DNA from: Carettochelys insculpta
Taxonomy: Eukaryota; Chordata; Testudines; Carettochelyidae
NCBI RefSeq assembly: GCF_033958435.1
Contig: NC_134139.1
Coordinates: 202,165,501-202,229,500 of the forward strand
DNA length: 64,000 bases
Direction of reading: 5' to 3'
Below are positions 53,001 to 53,757 of the stretch, piece by piece. Within the stretch, counting starts at the first letter, position 1; every line of letters begins with the position of its first letter. The notes below the pieces were generated by a model, which was not told where the DNA came from, did no database searches, and was given only the letters and a program-made list of their open reading frames with translations. The translations under genes and the position numbers were made by a program.

Positions 53001-53757
53001 TGGTTGCAGGCCTCGCTGCTGCAGAGCAAGCTGAACCAGATCTTCGAAATCACCATCCGGTGAGCGTCGGGCTTTTTGGGGAGAGGACAGTCGGGTGGGG
53101 ACCCCACTCTGCAGTTGGCGAGAGGCCGGTGAACTGCGGTGCTGGGTGGTCTGGGCAGGAGGCAGCCGCAGTCTGGCCCATTCTTACCATGGAGCCAGAA
53201 CCTGGGAGGAAACAGCGCCCACCCCCATAGAGCTCCAGCTGAGCCAAGCGCACAGGGCACAGCTGCGTTGTGAGATAGTGCAGGGGTCCCACCGGTGAGT
53301 GCAGGAAGGCTAGGCCGGAAGAGGAGAGGAAGGTCGGCCTGTCGGTTGTATCAGGCCTTGGGGTTGTTCACTTTGCCTCCAGTCTGCCTCATCCCCAGCC
53401 AGCCCCTTTATCTTCTCCGGTTTGGCCCTGATATGGAGTGACTGGTTGGAATTGTCTTCATGTCACCAGCTGCGTTATGATAAGCCTTTGCCATTGGTAA
53501 CAGGGTGGCAGGCTCCTGAGTTAAGAGGGAGAAAGTGTCACTGTGGGCAAGAGATGGGCAGAGCCCCGGTATGGGCTGGGTCCTCGTTTTTTGGGGATGA
53601 GGAAGTGTGGACAGTCCCTTTAACTCTCCCCCTCTGTCGGTGACATTGCAGCCCACCCCCAAGCCCATCCGGTACCATCACAGCTGCCTATGGCCAGCCC
53701 CAGAACCACTCCGTCCCGGTGTATGAGATGAAGTTCCCAGACCTCTGCGTGTACTGA
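1915..53757 (+). CDS. EFR3B: EFR3 homolog B, gene span (19 exons, 5' part outside window)
   Basis: EFR3B is a palmitoylated peripheral plasma-membrane protein that anchors the PI4KA-TTC7-FAM126 complex, which makes phosphatidylinositol 4-phosphate at the plasma membrane. The nineteen exons listed separately join in frame (122, 150, 135, 79, 136, 156, 112, 52, 173, 76, 162, 132, 68, 128, 92, 49, 107, 50 and 106 nt) to give 694 codons plus stop. This matches about residue 124 to the end of human EFR3B (817 aa). The product is a helical ARM/HEAT-like rod followed by a less ordered C-terminal region ending in KFPDLCVY. Paralog EFR3A is excluded by B-type segments such as [19 protein letters not shown] and SYDGAV. 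Every intron is GT-AG. The N-terminal Cys cluster and start codon lie upstream of base 1. No stop or frameshift interrupts the reading frame, so the gene looks functional. Homology is from memory of the family; the splice joins are read directly. Confidence 0.96.
2258..2372. mobile_element. Penelope-like tails, truncated palindrome
   Basis: AAAACAAAGCAGCAGAAATG faces CATTTCTGCTGCTTTGTTTT, then the tail GTACAGACTAACACAGCTAC. The ribozyme middle is missing. Confidence 0.65.
3659..4255. mobile_element. MITE disrupted by a hAT element
   Basis: It starts GGGCTTGTCTACATTTGCCT with AGATCGAT repeats. It resumes after the insertion at about 4117 with AGGGAAGTTGATGAGAGAGT and ends near GGCTTGGTCTAC. 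The same blocks occur at 20806, 35908, 36424 and 57470. I cannot assign the superfamily. Confidence 0.7.
3790..4108. mobile_element. hAT (Charlie-like) element inside the MITE
   Basis: It begins CAGTGGTTCTCAACCTG and ends with CTAGTTGACAGCCATTG, its diverged complement. The flanks are TTCTACAG (3782-3789) and TTCTGTGG (4109-4116), an aged 8-bp duplication. It has no coding capacity. Confidence 0.78.
4249..4497. mobile_element. MITE, second family
   Basis: It starts AGGCTTGGTCTACGCTAGGC and ends CATGTAGTCTAGACATACCC. The interior CAATTGCATAGCTAGAATCG is shared with the copy at 12962-13243. It adjoins the preceding MITE directly. Confidence 0.72.
4823..5154. mobile_element. hAT-like MITE with TAGGGATG ends
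   Basis: The ends TAGGGATGTTC and TTTGCATCCCTAG are inverted. Subterminal TTAACTGGTTAACTGG and GTTAACTAATTAAAC motifs also mirror each other. It is non-coding. No clear target duplication is left. Confidence 0.65.
5155..7185. other. Intron 1 stretch with nothing recognised
   Basis: I see no exon, RNA gene or named repeat family. ORFs here are short and lack family features. The rest of intron 1 not listed (2373-3658, 7516-8929, 9061-9499, 9601-10288) is likewise featureless to me. Confidence 0.5.
7186..7515. repeat. C-rich imperfect tandem repeat
   Basis: Units built on CTCCTGCACCCCAGTCCCCTG recur with loose spacing (7210, 7315, 7365, 7435, 7470). The long minus-strand ORF across it is only low-complexity Gly/Arg sequence. 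Similar C-rich filler occurs in turtle hAT elements. Confidence 0.55.
8930..9060 (-). mobile_element. MIR-like SINE remnant, antisense
   Basis: GTGGGGAAATTGGGGCACAT and CATGACTCAGCTGGCAGGAG fit the reversed core-SINE pattern. It is old and partial. Confidence 0.5.
9500..9600 (+). mobile_element. CR1 or SINE 3' tail remnant
   Basis: The GGCTGGCCTTGATGACATCT and CTAGGATTCTGT motifs match the CR1 3' UTR. It is too short to say whether it comes from a LINE or from a SINE sharing the tail. Confidence 0.65.
10289..10438 (+). CDS. EFR3B: EFR3B exon 2 of window
   Basis: It encodes [17 protein letters not shown] and [21 protein letters not shown], a very conserved EFR3 segment (window residues 41-91). 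The acceptor is TTAAG at 10284-10288 and the donor GTGGGA is at 10439. It ends in phase 2 and joins exon 3 to form Ser-Arg. The intron before it is 8.25 kb. Confidence 0.95.
10735..11445 (+). mobile_element. CR1 LINE 3' fragment
   Basis: It carries degraded ORF2 C-terminal sequence followed by an open 85-codon end (11096-11353) with [20 protein letters not shown]. It finishes with the CR1 3' UTR and the CTTATGTTCTGTGGTTCTATGA tail (shortened here in reading to its last repeats). It is in EFR3B intron 2, sense orientation. Confidence 0.88.
11756..12290. repeat. C-rich imperfect tandem repeat bounded by GTGCCAGAAC motifs
   Basis: Units resembling CAGCCCCAAACCACCCCCC and CTTAACCCC recur through 11800-12065. 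The block begins with AAAAGTGCCAGAACTCAACG (about 11775) and ends with AAAGGTGCCAGAACGCCGTT (about 12240), so the motif recurs directly at both sides. Confidence 0.55.
12962..13243. mobile_element. MITE, second family
   Basis: It starts GAGGCTTGGTCTACACTAGA and ends AGTGTAGACCTGCCCTGAG, an inverted pair. The interior is shared with 4249-4497. Confidence 0.75.
13780..14810 (+). mobile_element. CR1 LINE fragment split by a SINE
   Basis: The 13785-13988 part encodes a CR1 block ([11 protein letters not shown]). The 14190-14810 part encodes the C-terminal end ([17 protein letters not shown] at about 14471-14728) and the 3' UTR. A Cry-type SINE at 13989-14189 separates them. The CR1 order matches the intact copy at 30309-31076. 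Confidence 0.87.
13989..14189 (+). mobile_element. Cry-type tRNA-derived SINE inside CR1
   Basis: The head resembles a tRNA, with an A box TAGCTCAGTGG at about 13999-14009 and a B box GAGTTCAATCC at about 14042-14052, the Pol III internal promoter. The tail (GATGACCTCCCAAGGTCCCT) matches CR1 LINE tails, which is why these SINEs move with CR1 enzymes. The Cry I / tortoise Pol III SINE family is restricted to cryptodiran turtles. Confidence 0.82.
14811..16753. other. Intron 2 remainder
   Basis: Apart from the MIR remnant at 15905-16078, only a worn MITE-like patch is suspected at about 14940-15145 (ends in AACATAGACGTACCCC). Nothing else is recognised, including 11446-11755, 12291-12961 (except the candidate exon reported as a finding) and 13244-13779. 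Confidence 0.45.
15905..16078 (-). mobile_element. MIR-like SINE remnant, antisense
   Basis: CTAAATGACTTGCCCGCGTC, GGGAGTCGATGGCGGAGCAT and AACCACTGTGCTGTCCTGCC match the reversed MIR/core-SINE order. Confidence 0.6.
16754..16888 (+). CDS. EFR3B: EFR3B exon 3 of window
   Basis: It begins after a CT-rich microsatellite-like tract (about 16725-16753) that serves as the polypyrimidine tract. It encodes the B-type linker [16 protein letters not shown], then [13 protein letters not shown] and [11 protein letters not shown] (window residues 91-136). The donor GTGAGT is at 16889. An ATG reading into the donor is not used: the split codon AT-A gives Ile across the join. Confidence 0.95.
17044..17650. 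mobile_element. Possible MITE-derived region
   Basis: It starts AGGCTTAGTCTATGCTGCAG and ends near GCATGTCCGTAGTGT, resembling MITE termini, with GTCAACATATG and TGTTGACCTGAC inner inversions. The middle contains sequence I cannot place, so it may be two pieces. Confidence 0.4.
17670..17785 (-). mobile_element. CR1/L3-like 3' UTR remnant, antisense
   Basis: CACACTGGGTCAGACCAAAG and CAATGCCAGGTGCCCCAGAG are shared with the 3' UTR of the nested copy at 23742-23938, so it is the same subfamily. Confidence 0.75.
18492..18570 (+). CDS. EFR3B: EFR3B exon 4 of window
   Basis: This short exon encodes [16 protein letters not shown] and [10 protein letters not shown] (window residues 136-162). The acceptor is CTCAAG at 18486-18491 and the donor GTGGGC is at 18571. 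It ends on a codon boundary. Thr at the EPKTF position is Val in the human sequence I recall, which is an ordinary substitution. Confidence 0.95.
18930..19068 (-). mobile_element. MIR-like SINE remnant, antisense
   Basis: GATGGGGAAACTGAGGCACA, AATGACTTGCCTAAGGCCAT and CTCTAACCACTAGCCCATGC match the reversed MIR core. Confidence 0.65.
19667..20074. mobile_element. hAT element with internal inverted repeat
   Basis: The ends are CAGGGGTGGCCAAG and the complement of GGTTGACCACCCCG. The flanks GGCTAGGG (19659-19666) and GGCGAGGG (20075-20082) differ at one base. It contains an inner inverted repeat around AGCCATGTATC (19726) and GATACATGGCT (19858). Confidence 0.75.
20540..21195 (+). mobile_element. 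Degraded CR1 fragment split by a MITE
   Basis: The 20545-20805 part holds mutated CR1 sequence (GATGTGGACAAATTAGAG and onward). The 21080-21195 part continues with the CR1 block around CACTGGAGGTTTCTAGGAAC. A 274-bp MITE sits between them. Confidence 0.7.
20806..21079. mobile_element. MITE inserted in CR1, with matching flanks
   Basis: TTCTGAGGG flanks the element at 20797-20805 and 21080-21088, which fits an 8-bp target duplication. The interior has ATCGAACC and TTGACGGGAGAGTTTCTTCC blocks shared with the other MITEs at 3659, 35908 and 36424. The ends are diverged versions of the GTCTACACT-type termini. Confidence 0.72.
21197..21400 (+). mobile_element. MIR-like SINE remnant
   Basis: GCGTGGCAGTTAAGGCACTG, then GGCCAAGTCGCTTAGCCTAC and CCTCAGTTTCCCTTCTGCAC match a forward MIR. 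Confidence 0.65.
21852..22435 (+). mobile_element. CR1 LINE 3' fragment with 164-codon ORF
   Basis: The open frame 21852-22346 encodes [40 protein letters not shown] and [20 protein letters not shown], the ORF2 C-terminus. A CR1 3' UTR and tail (TCCTAGCGTTCTATGACTCC) follow. It lacks the RT catalytic core. It is sense to EFR3B. Confidence 0.88.
22436..23269. other. Intron 4 stretch with nothing recognised
   Basis: No repeat or exon is evident. The intron 4 segments 18571-18929, 19069-19658 and 20083-20539 are the same. Confidence 0.45.
23742..25447 (-). mobile_element. CR1/L3-like LINE copy nested in an older CR1
   Basis: This is a 1.7-kb 5'-truncated copy on the minus strand. The RT frame is at 24166-25449 and the C-terminal frame at 23939-24178 ([20 protein letters not shown]). 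The 3' UTR ends in short repeats of TTCTTATG, the kind of tail CR1 elements carry. Both junctions fall inside another CR1 with no bases lost, so this copy is the younger of the two. Confidence 0.9.
24166..25449 (-). CDS. CR1/L3-like LINE ORF2, RT part
   Basis: This 427-codon minus-strand frame encodes non-LTR reverse transcriptase. Visible blocks are [19 protein letters not shown], the [11 protein letters not shown] region, [39 protein letters not shown] and the catalytic FADDTKLF, then the CR1-type C-terminal block [20 protein letters not shown]. The endonuclease domain is missing because the copy is truncated at its 5' end (25447). The frame is broken near 24170 and continues in another frame down to 23939. 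Confidence 0.9.
   Translation of the reverse strand: MTLEEVLELIDKLNSNKSPGPDGIHPRVLKELKCEIAELLTVVCNLSFKSTLVPNDWKTANITPIFKKGSRGDPGNYRLISLTSVPGKLVETLVKSKIARHIEEHELLGKSQHGFCRGKSCLSNLLEFFEGVNKHADKGHPVDIIYLDFQKAFDTVPHQRLLCKLGGHGIGGKVLSWIGNWLKDRKQRVGINGKFSQWRGVTSGVPQGSVLGPILFNLFINDLENEVSSEVAKFADDTKLFRTVKSKRDCEELQKDLSKLSDWAAKWQMKFNVGKCKVMHVGKNNPNYTYYMMGSNLATTDQERDLGVIVDSSLKTSTQCAAAVSKANRMLGIIKKGIDNKTKDIILPLYKTMVRPHLEYCVQMWSPHLKKDILALEKVQKRATKMIRGLERVPYGERLERLGLFSLEKRRLRGDMIEVYKIMVWRK
25994..26189. mobile_element. hAT-type MITE, 196 bp, with perfect 8-bp target duplication
   Basis: The inverted ends are CATGGGTGTCCAACC and the complement of GGTTGGACACGCCTG. CATTAATA flanks it at 25986-25993 and 26190-26197. 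An 8-bp duplication and CAGGNGTG-like ends are hAT hallmarks. It has no coding capacity. It lies inside the older CR1. Confidence 0.88.
26320..26600. mobile_element. MITE with GTGTAGACACACC ends
   Basis: The left end is near GGGTATCGTCCACACACAA and the right end CTGTGTAGACACACCCCC, with repeated TATTTCGAAATTATTTC-like blocks. It lies directly upstream of EFR3B exon 5 (about 250 bp). Confidence 0.65.
26851..26986 (+). CDS. EFR3B: EFR3B exon 5 of window
   Basis: It encodes [18 protein letters not shown] and [16 protein letters not shown] (window residues 163-208), two helices of the ARM/HEAT-like rod. The acceptor is TCTTCCAG at 26843-26850 and the donor GTAAGG is at 26987. It ends in phase 1, with the Gly codon split with exon 6. 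Confidence 0.95.
26987..28689. other. Intron 5, mostly unassigned
   Basis: The sequence is GC-rich without a recognisable repeat up to the MIR remnant at 28690. ORFs of about 100 codons occur on both strands but have no family features. Confidence 0.45.
28690..28870 (+). mobile_element. MIR-like SINE remnant
   Basis: GATTTAACAGTTAGGCTGCT, GGGACCTTAGGCACTACTTT and CTGTCAAATGGGACTAGCAA follow MIR order. It ends about 40 bp before EFR3B exon 6. Confidence 0.5.
28909..29064 (+). CDS. EFR3B: EFR3B exon 6 of window
   Basis: It encodes [20 protein letters not shown], the B-type loop GSYDGAV and [14 protein letters not shown] (window residues 208-260). The acceptor is CCCGCAG ending 28908 and the donor GTGGGC is at 29065. 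It ends in phase 1. Confidence 0.95.
29904..30257. mobile_element. hAT (Charlie-like) non-autonomous element with 8-bp duplication
   Basis: The ends are CAGTGGTTCCCAACC and the complement of GGTTGGGAAGGACTG. AATTAAGG flanks it at 29896-29903 and 30258-30265. A CR1 or SINE tail remnant (about 30032-30090) is embedded, and the rest is AT-rich. No transposase ORF is present. Confidence 0.87.
30266..31152 (+). mobile_element. CR1 LINE fragment with 255-codon ORF2 end
   Basis: The frame 30309-31076 encodes [54 protein letters not shown] and the terminal [20 protein letters not shown]. The copy is 5'-truncated just after the RT FADD motif, next to the right end of a hAT element. The 3' UTR ends in GCCCTGTGATTCTG. 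It is one of the least mutated CR1 copies here. Confidence 0.9.
31156..31312. mobile_element. Penelope-like element tails, head-to-head palindrome 1
   Basis: Two inverted copies of a tail (CAAGAAGTCCTGTGGCACCT and GGTGTCACAGGACTTCTG) meet at about 31228-31235. The right arm has the hammerhead-like GCCCACGAAAACTTATGCTC but a defective first box (CTGAAGC). It follows directly on the CR1 3' end. Confidence 0.7.
31380..31462. mobile_element. Penelope-like tails, short palindrome 2
   Basis: AGTCTTGTGGCACCTTAT and ATAAGGTGCCACAAGAATTC face each other. The ribozyme-bearing middle is absent, so this pair is truncated. Confidence 0.65.
31478..31705. mobile_element. Penelope-like tails, long palindrome 3
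   Basis: The left arm (about 31502-31600) and right arm (about 31608-31702) are near-perfect inverted copies meeting at about 31604. The outer end carries GAGGGGTAGCCATGTTAGTC, the common 3' end of this family. Both arms include hammerhead sequence. Inverted arrangements are usual for Penelope-like elements. Confidence 0.75.
31556..31603 (-). ncRNA. Hammerhead ribozyme core in a Penelope-like element
   Basis: Minus-strand order: CTGATGA (31597-31591), stem II GTGAG/CTCAC with a short loop (31590-31574), GAAA (31573-31570), a two-pair stem III GC-TCAT-GC (31569-31562), then the cleavage-site TC. This is the CUGANGA...GAAA...UH hammerhead core with the tiny stem III known in Penelope-like retroelements. 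Stem I pairing is not clear, so activity is uncertain. It is antisense to EFR3B. Confidence 0.68.
32881..32992 (+). CDS. EFR3B: EFR3B exon 7 of window
   Basis: It encodes [20 protein letters not shown], then a variable loop rich in Ala and Gly (window residues 260-297). The acceptor is CTTCTCAG ending 32880 and the donor GTGAGG is at 32993. It ends in phase 2. The loop before the join differs from human, as expected for the least conserved part of the rod. Confidence 0.94.
33555..33920 (-). mobile_element. CR1/L3-like 3' fragment, antisense
   Basis: This has the same subfamily signature as 23742-24100: GTCAAACCAAAGCTCCGTCT, CAATGCCAGGTGCCCCAGAG, then GGCAAGGAGTTCCCCGAGGT near the ORF2 end. 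It lies in EFR3B intron 7. Confidence 0.78.
35062..35113 (+). CDS. EFR3B: EFR3B exon 8 of window (52 nt)
   Basis: This small exon encodes [17 protein letters not shown], completing a split Gly codon from exon 7 (window residues 297-314). The acceptor is GTGCAG ending 35061 and the donor GTACGA is at 35114. The following intron is only 211 bp. Confidence 0.94.
35325..35497 (+). CDS. EFR3B: EFR3B exon 9 of window
   Basis: It encodes [36 protein letters not shown] and [12 protein letters not shown] (window residues 315-372). The acceptor is CTGGCAG ending 35324 and the donor GTGCGT is at 35498. It ends in phase 2. Confidence 0.95.
35588..35685 (+). mobile_element. MIR-like SINE remnant
   Basis: TGCCTCAGTTACCCTTTCTG, AAAATGGGGGTTGATACTTG and GCTGTTGTGAGGATTATTAA are the 3' half of MIR. 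Confidence 0.7.
35908..36190. mobile_element. MITE, first family
   Basis: It starts GCTTAGGGTTTGTCATCACT and includes GGGAGAGTTTCTCCTGTCTG and CAATTGCCATAGCTAGAATT, then ends at TGCCTAGTGTAAGTGG. It abuts the SINE at 36193. Confidence 0.65.
36193..36395 (+). mobile_element. Cry-type tRNA-derived SINE
   Basis: The A box TAGCCCAGTGG is at about 36203-36213 and the B box GAGTTCAACCC at about 36246-36256. The body ends with the shared CR1-like tail (GACTTGATGACCTCTCAAGG). It is in EFR3B intron 9 between two MITEs. Confidence 0.82.
36424..36692. mobile_element. MITE, first family, second copy in intron 9
   Basis: It starts TTAGGCCATGTCCACACTAC and ends GTGAAAACAAGCCCTAAG. The interior GGGAGAAACTCTCCTATCGA and AGAGATCAATCTCCAGAGC place it in the same family as 3659 but in reverse. 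Confidence 0.68.
36827..37029. mobile_element. hAT MITE next to an EFR3B splice acceptor
   Basis: The long inverted ends start CAGAGGTGG and are flanked by GTCCACTG at 36819-36826 and 37030-37037. The inner parts of the ends (AAGTTACTTAAGTAAAAGTG and its near complement ACTTTTACTCAAGTAACTTT) also pair. It is 203 bp and non-coding. The polypyrimidine tract of exon 10 begins right after the right target duplication. Confidence 0.9.
37081..37156 (+). CDS. EFR3B: EFR3B exon 10 of window
   Basis: It encodes [20 protein letters not shown] and TVFMKK (window residues 372-397). The acceptor is TGGCAG ending 37080 and the donor GTGGGC is at 37157. A 203-bp hAT element ends at 37029, only 51 bp before the exon. 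Confidence 0.95.
37157..38536. other. Intron 10, nothing recognised
   Basis: There is no repeat family or exon that I can support. Introns 7 (32993-33554 and 33921-35061), 8, 12, 16 and 18, and intron 6 at 29065-29895 and 31706-32880, are also unassigned. Confidence 0.45.
38537..38698 (+). CDS. EFR3B: EFR3B exon 11 of window
   Basis: It encodes [20 protein letters not shown] and [18 protein letters not shown] (window residues 398-451). It is exactly 54 codons, phase 0 at both ends. The acceptor is CGGCAG ending 38536 and the donor GTAGGG is at 38699. Confidence 0.95.
38905..39000 (-). mobile_element. CR1 3' tail remnant, antisense
   Basis: In + sense it reads ATCACAGAATCGTAGGGTTG and onward, the reverse complement of the CR1 3' UTR and tail. 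It lies in EFR3B intron 11. Confidence 0.75.
39485..39555 (+). mobile_element. CR1 3' tail remnant
   Basis: GGCCCCTTCCAGCGCTAGTG and TGATTCTATG match the CR1 3' end. Confidence 0.65.
40489..40620 (+). CDS. EFR3B: EFR3B exon 12 of window
   Basis: It encodes [34 protein letters not shown] and CQHIHE (window residues 452-495). It has 44 codons and is phase 0 at both ends. The acceptor is TTTGCAG ending 40488 and the donor GTCAGT is at 40621. Confidence 0.95.
41232..41299 (+). CDS. EFR3B: EFR3B exon 13 of window
   Basis: It encodes [20 protein letters not shown] and TP, with a split Arg codon (window residues 496-518). The acceptor is CTGCCAG ending 41231 and the donor GTGAGC is at 41300. The next intron is 6.5 kb and carries the DIRS element. 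Confidence 0.95.
41415..41560 (+). mobile_element. CR1 3' tail remnant
   Basis: TCCTGGCTTGACACAGTCCT and GACCTCCTGAGGTCCCTTCC belong to the CR1 ORF2 end and 3' UTR. It is immediately left of the DIRS element. Confidence 0.8.
41632..41790 (+). repeat. DIRS left inverted terminal repeat
   Basis: The sequence from TTCTTCTTCGAGTGTCCCCG through GGTCCCCGCC is repeated in reverse complement at the right end. Over roughly 150 bp the two arms differ at a handful of sites, mostly C/T or G/A changes within CpG-like contexts. It abuts a CR1 remnant (41415-41560) on its left. Confidence 0.92.
41791..42118 (+). other. DIRS 5' untranslated leader
   Basis: This stretch lies between the left repeat and the first gag codon. 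It has no long ORF. It includes an A-rich run of about 19 bases at 41931-41949. In DIRS elements the left repeat and leader hold the promoter; no specific box is convincing here. Confidence 0.6.
42119..43090 (+). CDS. DIRS gag-like ORF, first part
   Basis: This 323-codon ORF starts with an ATG shortly after the leader. The N-terminus holds paired CxxC motifs (residues about 9-12, 28-31 and 40-43), a zinc-finger-like pattern typical of DIRS gag proteins. It continues with a basic stretch and a long Pro/Ala/Ser-rich low-complexity region (about residues 75-300). It stops at 43088-43090, while the neighbouring +1-shifted frame carries on the gag-like sequence. This suggests either a one-base indel in this copy or a frameshift. 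The nucleocapsid-like role is inferred from family position. Confidence 0.8.
   Translation: MSSSGFKKCESCREAMPASDGHSLCIRCLGESHVAQKCSFCAKLTARARRDREMRLKMLFFDKALQPDVPERPQQEGPSGAHKRKAASLTPSAQKRRKASPARSLPAATASGTGGASSPQPQQQLIGGGTESHVEAAQPPIISQPPRTAGRAAAKQAPVPAAPQAAAPTPGEPAVQSAQARSMQAPKDTARAAPPSSVPSTVRTGPGSPVRQGAELPPPGRGKAAHKRRHCSPSPDRAVELLSHSPPLMLQTPTRRQGSPLAYPEPPSPFLQPASPWLGPPSPFLGFEPLDYYAKSLSPAGDRDSSISGGTGYGTPRFSLANL
42978..44174 (+). CDS. DIRS gag-like ORF, second part
   Basis: This 398-codon ORF overlaps the first gag segment by 113 bp in another frame. It holds a helical region ([15 protein letters not shown] onward, about residues 77-110) and a capsid-like core with [20 protein letters not shown] at about residues 200-220. 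The C-terminus is rich in Gln, Tyr and Arg (about residues 335-398) and may bind RNA. The first ATG may not be a genuine start, because the sequence resembles the C-terminal two-thirds of one gag protein. It overlaps the RT frame by 293 bp at its end. Confidence 0.75.
   Translation: MNRWTIMQNRSLQPGTETQASQGGLVMEPRDFPSQTSSERVYHHQQEPEGSRETYPSGSSLSSPDEATAPGDVHPPDDLKQFQELFKRVAFTQGIQTAEVQEKHHKLLKNLRPPASSRVAIPLDEAILESATTIWQTPATIPPVQKRADKKYFVPAKGMEFLFSHPQPNSLVVESSQQRSKTSQFRTGGTDKDAKKLELFGRKVYSSSTLTLRMANYAAHLANHNFDNYSRLTSLMDSLPEDKKPVLKAIVQEGYAASRTGVQIALDVADTAAHSTATAVVMRRESWLQTSGIPRDLQVKIVDLPFDSQKLFAESTDSVLHSSKDSRATLRTLGIYTPPYTKKRYYPQQRRYQYQQQCPQYHRGYEQGRHQQHQQYRTPRRRSQQSRASSGRGQRPQV
43882..46116 (+). 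CDS. DIRS reverse transcriptase / RNase H polyprotein
   Basis: This 744-codon frame is uninterrupted. RT motifs run from about residue 170, with [11 protein letters not shown] and the [13 protein letters not shown] block, and the catalytic YLDD is at residues 316-319. RNase H follows with conserved acidic residues Asp483 (TTDAS), Glu515 (ILELRAV), Asp540 (STDNTS) and Asp591 ([10 protein letters not shown]). After that comes [14 protein letters not shown] (about residue 620), the start of the methyltransferase-like domain typical of DIRS. The enzyme copies the element RNA into DNA. The true start could be upstream of the first ATG because it overlaps gag. The frame ends at TAG 46114-46116, overlapping the recombinase frame. 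Confidence 0.93.
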   Translation: MTFPSTHRSCLLNQLTQSFIPVKIQEPHSGPWGFTPLHTQRKGTTLNKDGTSTSNSAPSTTGVTSKGDINSTSSTELPGDVPNRAVRPRGGAKGHKFDIQIQGCAITTIAQGHPKRLVHHRLRPFYNQWQRITTDKWVLEIIATGYAIPFQSLPPSRPPPKPHLQEASHVARLRQEVDHLMLIGAVERVPEQLQGKGFYSRYFLTEKKTGGWRPILDLRGLNRYLRKQRFRMTTIASILTALDDGDWFAALDLQDAYFHITIHPAHRRFLRFMVGNEHFQYKVLPFGLSSAPRVFTKTLAVVSAYLHRQGVFLFPYLDDCLLKGASKGEVLRMIRVIANTFSSLGLVINLAESKIDPTQDIEFIGAHINSVTARVYLPEAHFRAISSLVQVITFSPTVPVLTCLQLLGHMAVATFVVQNARLHMRSMQHWLASVYKPAVHTVHRVVSPTARVRKSLQWWVNPRNLLTGVPFHQPQISVFLTTDASLIGWGAHMGEEVTQGLWSSTEQSLHINILELRAVFNACRHFRDHIQGKVVGISTDNTSTMFYINRQGGARSRALYAEAIRLWNWCIANNIILKASYLPGAHNVKADQLSRRFALTHEWQIRPDLLRPIFHAWGFPQIDLFATQHNKKCPRFCSRAGLGWGSLGDTFAIPWRGPLLYAFPPTVLIHKVLQKARRERARMILIVPTWDRQQWFPLLLRMSDRPPMPVPVALDLLTQAQGSIVHPHPQSLRLQAWLIHGSAP
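46092..46772 (+). CDS. DIRS tyrosine recombinase, N-terminal part
   Basis: This frame overlaps the RT end by 25 bp as annotated here, but stays open upstream to 44265 inside the RT region. It contains the core-binding domain ([17 protein letters not shown], then a helical run) and the first catalytic Arg in [12 protein letters not shown] (codons at 46569-46574). Family members cut and join DNA through a covalent phosphotyrosine and insert the circular copy. The frame hits a stop at 46772, just before the rest of the catalytic domain, which continues in another frame. Confidence 0.88.
   Translation, partial: VNPWLSSLESTCTVEVQQVLESSRRTSTRKTYKQKWTRFTAWCSTKQLAPLLVPIPTILEYLLDLKRGGLSLSSLKVHLAAISAFRHEEEGHTVFAHPMVTRFLKGLVNLYPPRKPLPPSWNLDLVLTTLMGPPFEPLATVPLRLLTIKTTFLLAITSARRVSELVAVMATPPCTVFSKEAVTIRLHPAFVPKFLPSFTLTNLLFYPRFIQSLITPTKRRAYTSWT
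46769..47143 (+). CDS. DIRS tyrosine recombinase, C-terminal part (frame-shifted)
   Basis: This carries the remaining catalytic residues: His at 46961 and Arg at 46970 in [11 protein letters not shown], and the likely nucleophile Tyr at 47069 in FAKHYAL. With the Arg in the N-terminal part this completes the R-H-R-Y set. It is offset from the N-terminal part by what looks like a single indel between about 46725 and 46770. The recombinase as read from this copy is therefore broken unless frameshifting occurs. The sequence upstream of the first ATG ([15 protein letters not shown]) also belongs to the domain. Confidence 0.87.
   Translation: MRRALAFYVHRTKSFWKTDRLLVSLAPKSKGEGLSSQRISKHIVSCIKMCYELKKTPLSATPRAHSTRAVAASTAFFKGVALKDICRAATWSSYDTFAKHYALHRVFQEDTHLSAAVLSGTSCT
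47185..47284 (+). repeat. DIRS internal complementary region
   Basis: The first part (47185-47224) is the exact reverse complement of the left terminus, including its distinctive CGAGTGTCC. The second part (about 47220-47284) is the near-exact reverse complement of the right terminus, with CGAGATGTGTCC. The two are fused head to tail. In DIRS elements this region templates closure of the single-stranded circle. Confidence 0.92.
47350..47540 (+). repeat. DIRS right inverted terminal repeat plus right extension
   Basis: The region 47350 to about 47508 is the reverse complement of the left repeat. The last ~32 bases (through ACTTTTCTTTC) have no left counterpart but are matched by the internal complementary region. 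This asymmetry is normal for DIRS1-like elements. The EFR3B intron resumes after about 47540. Confidence 0.9.
47848..47975 (+). CDS. EFR3B: EFR3B exon 14 of window
   Basis: It encodes [33 protein letters not shown] and PYIPQLT (window residues 518-560). The acceptor is GGCGCAG ending 47847 and the donor GTACGG is at 47976. It ends in phase 1. The exon begins about 310 bp after the right end of the DIRS insertion. Confidence 0.95.
48262..48425 (+). mobile_element. MIR-like SINE remnant
   Basis: CCTGTGGCTAGAGCAGGAAC, TGACCTTTGTCAACTCACTT and TGTACAATGGGGATCGCAGC match a forward MIR. It lies in EFR3B intron 14. Confidence 0.6.
48733..48824 (+). CDS. EFR3B: EFR3B exon 15 of window
   Basis: It encodes [20 protein letters not shown] and [11 protein letters not shown] (window residues 561-591). 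This is the charged, Ser-rich region where the C-terminal part becomes less ordered. The acceptor is CTTTTCCAG ending 48732 and the donor GTACCG is at 48825. Confidence 0.95.
50109..50285 (-). mobile_element. Cry-type tRNA-derived SINE, antisense
   Basis: Read on the minus strand it begins GGAGGGATGGCTCAGCGGGT (A box) and has a degraded B box near 50222-50232. It ends in a CR1-like tail at 50109-50175. It lies in EFR3B intron 15, opposite to the gene. Confidence 0.8.
50799..50847 (+). CDS. EFR3B: EFR3B exon 16 of window (49 nt)
   Basis: It encodes [16 protein letters not shown] (window residues 592-607), with a split Val codon at its end. The acceptor is CCCCTAG ending 50798 and the donor GTAAGC is at 50848. 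Confidence 0.94.
51622..51728 (+). CDS. EFR3B: EFR3B exon 17 of window
   Basis: It encodes [20 protein letters not shown] and [14 protein letters not shown] (window residues 608-643). The first part is a highly charged, probably helical segment. The acceptor is CTTCAG ending 51621 and the donor GTGAGT is at 51729. Confidence 0.95.
51835..52270 (-). mobile_element. CR1 LINE 3' fragment, antisense
   Basis: Minus-strand ORFs at 51917-52108 and 52044-52265 encode [20 protein letters not shown] and [20 protein letters not shown], frame-shifted relative to each other. The CR1 3' tail (CATAGAATCCAAGGGCTGGA in + sense) is at 51842. It lies in EFR3B intron 17. Confidence 0.87.
53010..53059 (+). CDS. 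EFR3B: EFR3B exon 18 of window (50 nt)
   Basis: It encodes [17 protein letters not shown] (window residues 644-660). The acceptor is GTTGCAG ending 53009 and the donor GTGAGC is at 53060. The Arg codon is split with the last exon. Confidence 0.94.
53652..53757 (+). CDS. EFR3B: EFR3B last coding exon and stop
   Basis: It encodes [20 protein letters not shown] and the EFR3 C-terminus [14 protein letters not shown], then TGA at 53755-53757. The acceptor is CATTGCAG ending 53651. The 3' UTR begins at 53758. Confidence 0.96.
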